Source of the DNA: an uncultured Prevotella sp.
GTDB taxonomy: Bacteria; Bacteroidota; Bacteroidia; Bacteroidales; Bacteroidaceae
DNA length: 27,642 bases
NCBI RefSeq assembly: GCF_900549175.1
Contig: NZ_URNN01000028.1
Location: 1-27,642 of the forward strand
Direction of reading: 5' to 3'
The notes below the pieces were generated by a model. That model saw only the letters and a program-made list of their open reading frames with translations, was not told where the DNA came from and searched no databases. Positions 23,979-27,642 of the stretch are shown here, in pieces; the first letter of the stretch is position 1; each line of letters opens with the position of its first letter. Both the position numbers and the translations under genes were made by a program.

Positions 23979-24593
23979 TTAAAAAAGTTCGATGCCGACG
24001 CTCTTCAGGGCGTGTTCAGCCATGCGCCTGTACACTATCCCGAGGTCGGCGAAACGCACCGCACTGGCCGCAGCCGCCTTCTTCACCCTGAGCGAGTCTT
24101 CGCGCATCACCGTGGTCAGCTGGTCTATGTACTCGTTTATGCCCCGCGTGTCGGGTGTCCGGCCGTTCATGAACAGCCGCGAGAGCACATTGAAGCCGCA
24201 CATGCGGTACATCTCGTTGTCGGACGCTATCCAGCGGTAAGCCTTCTCGGCCGCGAACGGCAGATGGCAGTACAGCCCCGACGAGGCTATCTCTGCTATC
24301 TCCCACTCCCTCGTCTGCTCCATCCAGATGTCGGCCACCTCGGGCAGCATCCTCTCGGCAGGCATCACGTAAACGGCCAGTATCTTGCACTCTCGCACAT
24401 CCTCCTTCCACAGGGCGATGGCCAGGTCGTAGTCCTTGCCCGTCTCGCGCGCCTTCTCCTTGAGCATGGGCAGGGGTGCGCCCCAGTTTATCCTGTAGGC
24501 CACACCCTTGTCACGCATCGACTGTGCCGTCTGTCCGTCCATCATCAGGCGGAACGACCGCTTTATCTCCTTAACCTTTTCTTCTGTCGTCAT
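23979..24593 (-). CDS. AlkD-like DNA alkylation repair protein
   Basis: Protein of 204 residues, all helical, of the HEAT-like DNA alkylation repair family (COG4912). Members such as AlkD excise N3- and N7-alkylated bases. Family landmarks: GVAYRINWGAPLPMLKEKAR near 30–50, LAIALWKEDVRECKILA (57–73) and VKKAAAASAVRF near the end. The AlkD catalytic motif NWxxVD appears here as EWEIAE (96–101), so the catalytic Asp seems replaced by Glu101. It is somewhat shorter than AlkD (about 235). It starts 38 bases after the DPP III stop and is likely in the same transcript. Confidence 0.8.
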   Translation of the reverse strand: MTTEEKVKEIKRSFRLMMDGQTAQSMRDKGVAYRINWGAPLPMLKEKARETGKDYDLAIALWKEDVRECKILAVYVMPAERMLPEVADIWMEQTREWEIAEIASSGLYCHLPFAAEKAYRWIASDNEMYRMCGFNVLSRLFMNGRTPDTRGINEYIDQLTTVMREDSLRVKKAAAASAVRFADLGIVYRRMAEHALKSVGIELF

Positions 24594-24631
24594 TCGTTTT
24601 CTTGTTTTTTGTCACCCGGTGCCGCGGTGCG

Positions 24632-26593
24632 TCAGAGCGCCGAATAGTCGCGGCCGTAACGCATCATCTGCTCGTCGTAGCCCTCGGTGTAGTCCACCTT
24701 CACGTCAACTATCTCGCCGCTGGCACTGTCCGTCACCGGCACCAGTACGGGGTTGATGAAGCCCTTGTACGGCGCTATGTCGAGCCGGCGGTAGCGTTCG
24801 AGTATCTCGGCGTGCAGCTCTGCGTCCACCTTCACGCCATACGTCTCCACCAGACGGCGGGCGGCCTCGTAGTCACCCTCGCTCTTTATGCGCTGCACCT
24901 CGGCCAGCAGACGGGCGAAGAGGGTCCGCAGACGGCCGTAGTCGGCAATGCGCACAAATGTGCGTCCGCCGTCGTCCTTCACCAGCTCCACCGTGTCTCC
25001 CTGGTCCAGGCACCACCGTGCCACGAGAGCGCGGTTGCGCATGTGCGCCTCCTCGATATCGCGGCCGGGCTGTATGCGCACGAGCTGCGTCATGAGTCCG
25101 TTCATTATATATGTATAATAATGTGACTTGTACGCCTCCATGTCGGGCAGCAGCCCGAGCTCCACCATCTTTGCGTCGGCCATGAAGTACAGTCCGAACA
25201 GGTCGGCACGGGCCTCCTCTATCGTGTTGCCGTACGACTTCAGCTCGTCGCCGCCCACGCCAGGCAGCAGTTGTCCCGAGCCGTGGCCCAGGCACTCGTG
25301 CAGGTCGGTGTGCAGCTCGTCGCACATCTCGCCGTAGCGTTCCACCAGACGGCGTGTATCATCGTCGACGACAAACTCGTCCTTCATGCCGCTCTCGCGC
25401 GACGCCATGTTATAGGCGCTGATGAGGTTGCCTATGGTCACGCTCTTGCTGCCGTGCTCCAGGCGTATGCGGTCGGCGTTGGGCAGGTTGATGCCTATGG
25501 CCGTCGAGGGGTATTCGTCGCCGCCGAGCATGGCCGCCGACACCACATTGGCCGTGACACCGCGCACCACGGGCTTGCGGAAGCGCGCGTCTACGGGCGA
25601 GTGGTCTTCAAACCACTGCGCGTTGTCGCTCACCGTGCGCGTGCGCCGCGTGGCCTCCGTGTCCTTGTACTCCACTATGCCCTCCCACGAGCCTTTCAGG
25701 CCCAGCGGGTCGCTGTACACCTCGATGAATCCGTTGACGAAGTCCACCGTTCCGTCGAGTGCCTTGACCCACTTTATGGAGTATTCGTCGAAGGTGTCGA
25801 GGCAGCCCGTTTCGTAGTAGTCTATCAGCGTGCGTATCACGTCGCGCTGCGCCTCGTTCTCCGCCACTTCGGCCGCACGGCCGAGCCAGTATACTATGTG
25901 GCGTATGGCCGCACCATATTCGCCGCCGGCATACCAAGCGCGCTCGCCGAGGGTGCCGTCGGCATGCCTCACGAGCGTGGTGTTCAGGCCGTAGGTGATG
26001 CGCCCCGCGCGCTCGGTGTCGCGCTTCAGCGCTTCATAGAAAGCCTCGGCCTCGGCCTGTGTCACATTATCATAATAGGTACAGGCCGAAGTGACCACAA
26101 GGTCGTCTCCGGCTTTCTTGTTGAAACGTGTGGGAAGTACGTCGGGGTCGAACATCACGGGCACCAGTTCGTCGCACAGTTCGTCGCGCGTCATCCCGCC
26201 AAGCGGCAGCAGCGCCCCGTCGGTCTGTGCCACGGCGGCGCGGAACCAGGCCTCGCTGAAGCCCGGCACGAACTTCTCGCAACCGTAGTGGTGGTATATG
26301 CCGCTGGAGAACCACACACGCCGCAGATACTCCTCAAGGGCGCGGTAGTCGACCGTGGTGCGGACGATGTTTCCGCCCGATATCACGGCCTCCAGTGTCT
26401 TGCGTATCTTGAGGTTGTACCTGCCGAACTGGCAGAATGTGATGTCGCGCCCCCACAGTGTCGCTTCGGAGAGGAAATATATCAGTTTCTTCTTCTCCGG
26501 CGGCAGGGCGTCAAAGTCCGGCAGCCGGTAGCGGACCATCTGTATGTCGGCGAACCGGATGTCAAGACAGTTGAAGTCTGAGTGTCCCATCAT
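24632..26593 (-). CDS. Dipeptidyl-peptidase III (family M49)
   Basis: Zinc metallopeptidase of 653 residues that releases dipeptides from peptide N-termini. The M49 zinc motif is HECLGH at 432–437, with the second motif EEARAD at 459–464 giving the third ligand. NGFIEVYSDPLGLKGSWEGIVEY (287–309) is strongly conserved in DPP III. No signal peptide is seen, so it is probably cytosolic. There are two adjacent ATG codons; the first (26593) overlaps the stop of the AraC-type gene by one base as TGATG, so the two are coupled. Confidence 0.96.
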   Translation of the reverse strand: MMGHSDFNCLDIRFADIQMVRYRLPDFDALPPEKKKLIYFLSEATLWGRDITFCQFGRYNLKIRKTLEAVISGGNIVRTTVDYRALEEYLRRVWFSSGIYHHYGCEKFVPGFSEAWFRAAVAQTDGALLPLGGMTRDELCDELVPVMFDPDVLPTRFNKKAGDDLVVTSACTYYDNVTQAEAEAFYEALKRDTERAGRITYGLNTTLVRHADGTLGERAWYAGGEYGAAIRHIVYWLGRAAEVAENEAQRDVIRTLIDYYETGCLDTFDEYSIKWVKALDGTVDFVNGFIEVYSDPLGLKGSWEGIVEYKDTEATRRTRTVSDNAQWFEDHSPVDARFRKPVVRGVTANVVSAAMLGGDEYPSTAIGINLPNADRIRLEHGSKSVTIGNLISAYNMASRESGMKDEFVVDDDTRRLVERYGEMCDELHTDLHECLGHGSGQLLPGVGGDELKSYGNTIEEARADLFGLYFMADAKMVELGLLPDMEAYKSHYYTYIMNGLMTQLVRIQPGRDIEEAHMRNRALVARWCLDQGDTVELVKDDGGRTFVRIADYGRLRTLFARLLAEVQRIKSEGDYEAARRLVETYGVKVDAELHAEILERYRRLDIAPYKGFINPVLVPVTDSASGEIVDVKVDYTEGYDEQMMRYGRDYSAL

Positions 26594-27072
26594 CAGAGTT
26601 GCGGGTCGTTCTTCTCCTCTTCTTCTATCTTTGCCTTCTGGGCCATGACGGCGGGACGGTATGTCTGGTGCAGCAGACGGTACTCACGCGGTGTCATGCG
26701 CAGGAGCTTGTAGAAGGATGCGTAGAACGACTGTCGGTTTGAGAAGCCCACCATGTCGCTCACCTCTTCCATCTTCAGGTTCTGGTAGCGCTTGTCAACA
26801 AGGATGGTCATCGCCTCCTCAATGCGGAACTTGTTTACGAAAGAGGTATAGTTCATGTGGAAACGGACATTGACCACGGCCGATATGTACCGTGTGTTGG
26901 TGCCCAGGTCCTCAGCGAGCTTCTTGGCCGAATACTCCTTGTCCTTATACTTCTTCTCCATTACAATGATGTTGAGAATCTTCTCCTTCATCTCGTCCAT
27001 CAACTTGGGGCTGACCAGACTTCTGTAGGCAGCCTCCTTCTCTTTTCTCTCGGTAATATTATACTTTGCCAT
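26593..27072 (-). CDS. Short AraC-family regulator (DNA-binding domain only)
   Basis: Protein of 159 residues. About residues 25–135 form the AraC double helix-turn-helix: KKLAEDLGTNTRYISAVVNVRFHMNYTSFVNKFRIEEAM for the first, MEEVSDMVGFSNRQSFYASFYKLLRMTPREYR for the second. There is no N-terminal sensor or membrane domain, only about 25 residues before and a charged tail after. The stop overlaps the DPP III start, suggesting that the regulator, DPP III and the AlkD-like gene form one unit. Its targets are unknown. Confidence 0.88.
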   Translation of the reverse strand: MAKYNITERKEKEAAYRSLVSPKLMDEMKEKILNIIVMEKKYKDKEYSAKKLAEDLGTNTRYISAVVNVRFHMNYTSFVNKFRIEEAMTILVDKRYQNLKMEEVSDMVGFSNRQSFYASFYKLLRMTPREYRLLHQTYRPAVMAQKAKIEEEEKNDPQL

Positions 27073-27105
27073 AACCTATTGAACTTTTAAAAATTATTGA
27101 TGCTG

Positions 27106-27136
27106 CAAATTTAGCAAAAAAAATCGACACTGCAAC
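27106..27136 (-). promoter_or_regulatory. Promoter of the AraC–DPP III unit
   Basis: TAAATTTG (27113–27106) is an exact TAnnTTTG match and GTTG (27136–27133) lies 19 bases upstream as a near -33 box. Transcription would begin near 27101, about 30 bases before the ATG. Confidence 0.65.
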
Positions 27137-27642
27137 GATTTCTTTATAATATATTATGTAAAAGAATCTTAAAAACCTTTCAGACCCCTATATTCGGCAT
27201 ACCCATAATGCAGTCTCATTTTACTTACAATTTGAAAACAGACCACAATCCGTCCACATTCTGTCATCCTGAAGCCGGTGTATATTTCACAAAAAACATT
27301 CTCCGAAACGGTGAAATCGGGACAAGAAATGCGGAAATTATTCTCCGGTTTGGTCATTTAACATATGTTAAACGGGGATATATGACAATGAATTCTCACT
27401 TTTCTTCAAACCCGTGTACAGATTTATCATCATTACAGCATCATTATATATATTGATATACAAAAAGTTATACACCGCACCAACATTATCGGTGTATGAA
27501 AGATTGGTGTGTTTTTCTAAAAGTGAGAAGTGAGAATCTCACAAAAAGGGCATACGACAACTATGCCGCTGAACCATGTGAGAAAACTATATATTAATCT
27601 GTTATATATAATATATATATTATATATAACAGATTAATATAT
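27114..27642. other. AT-rich non-coding region with several dyads
   Basis: No convincing gene. Two short open frames here (27169–27357 minus, 27208–27456 plus) lack a plausible ribosome site, family resemblance or coding bias. What can be seen is: a 16-bp palindrome TTTAACATATGTTAAA (27357–27372); the hairpin ATACACCG/CGGTGTAT (27470–27497); GTGAGAATCTCAC (27530–27542) preceded by another AGTGAGA, with TTCTCACTTTT in inverse form near 27394; and the terminal 54-bp palindrome. Confidence 0.6.
27589..27642. repeat. Perfect 54-bp palindrome at the window end
   Basis: The 27 bases 27589–27615 are exactly complementary to 27616–27642 with no spacer. The outer part is ATATATTAATCTGTTATATA; the centre is alternating AT. 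The palindrome runs to the last base, so its true length is unknown. It may be a genuine cruciform-forming site or a fold-back artefact at a contig end. Confidence 0.9.

Noticed and set aside
25271..26581. 436-codon plus-strand open frame across the DPP III gene
   Set aside because: It is a shadow; DPP III has its zinc motifs and full length on the minus strand.
27169..27456. Small open frames on both strands (62 and 82 codons)
   Set aside because: They overlap each other, show no coding bias or recognisable domain, and include peptide fragments typical of translated intergenic repeats.
27421..27500. Possible replication-origin DnaA boxes (TTATACACC-like)
   Set aside because: The match to TTATCCACA is poor and single; there is no cluster and no dnaA or gid gene nearby.

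Overview
The window looks like a chromosomal stretch from a Bacteroidales bacterium, most likely Prevotellaceae. Four things point there: the Bacteroidota-type promoter box TAnnTTTG stands in front of about ten genes; ribosomal protein S16 carries a long Ala/Lys/Glu-rich tail; a Bacteroidota-type DPP III (HECLGH) and a DUF4923-like protein are present; and the gene order Fur–purA–hisS near DPP III fits the group. Base composition is moderately GC-rich in genes, with AT-rich promoters. No rRNA, tRNA, CRISPR array, transposase or phage gene was seen.

Layout. 1–4.2 kb: pheT (minus strand, C-terminus beyond the left edge) and an FAD-dependent dehydrogenase, separated by an array of five degenerate 22-bp repeats. 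4.4–7.0 kb: valS, followed by two inverted repeats, one of them REP-like. 7.2–12.8 kb: a small surface-polysaccharide locus, with a flippase and a family 2 glycosyltransferase on the minus strand, divergent from two family 2 and one family 4 glycosyltransferases on the plus strand. No polymerase or initiating sugar transferase is seen. 12.9–15.6 kb: rpsP, a secreted DUF4923-like protein, another glycosyltransferase (GTG start) and rhaM. 15.7–17.2 kb: a LysM glucosaminidase and cdd. 17.3–20.5 kb (minus): a beta-helix lipoprotein, a reverse-type rubrerythrin and a CE12 rhamnogalacturonan acetylesterase with a CE8-like tail. 20.6–23.9 kb (minus): an apparent fur–purA–hisS operon. 24.0–27.1 kb (minus): an apparent operon of a short AraC-type regulator, DPP III and an AlkD-like repair protein. 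27.1–27.6 kb: AT-rich DNA without a convincing gene, ending in a perfect 54-bp palindrome at the last base.

The genes are mostly housekeeping (three aminoacyl-tRNA synthetases, purine and pyrimidine metabolism, ribosome) plus envelope polysaccharide and wall functions. I see no new multi-gene system. The unusual material is intergenic: at least four families of palindromic or tandem repeats, two of them present twice here, that sit exactly between stop codons, and a terminator-like hairpin that contains the next gene's start codon. These are what deserve follow-up.
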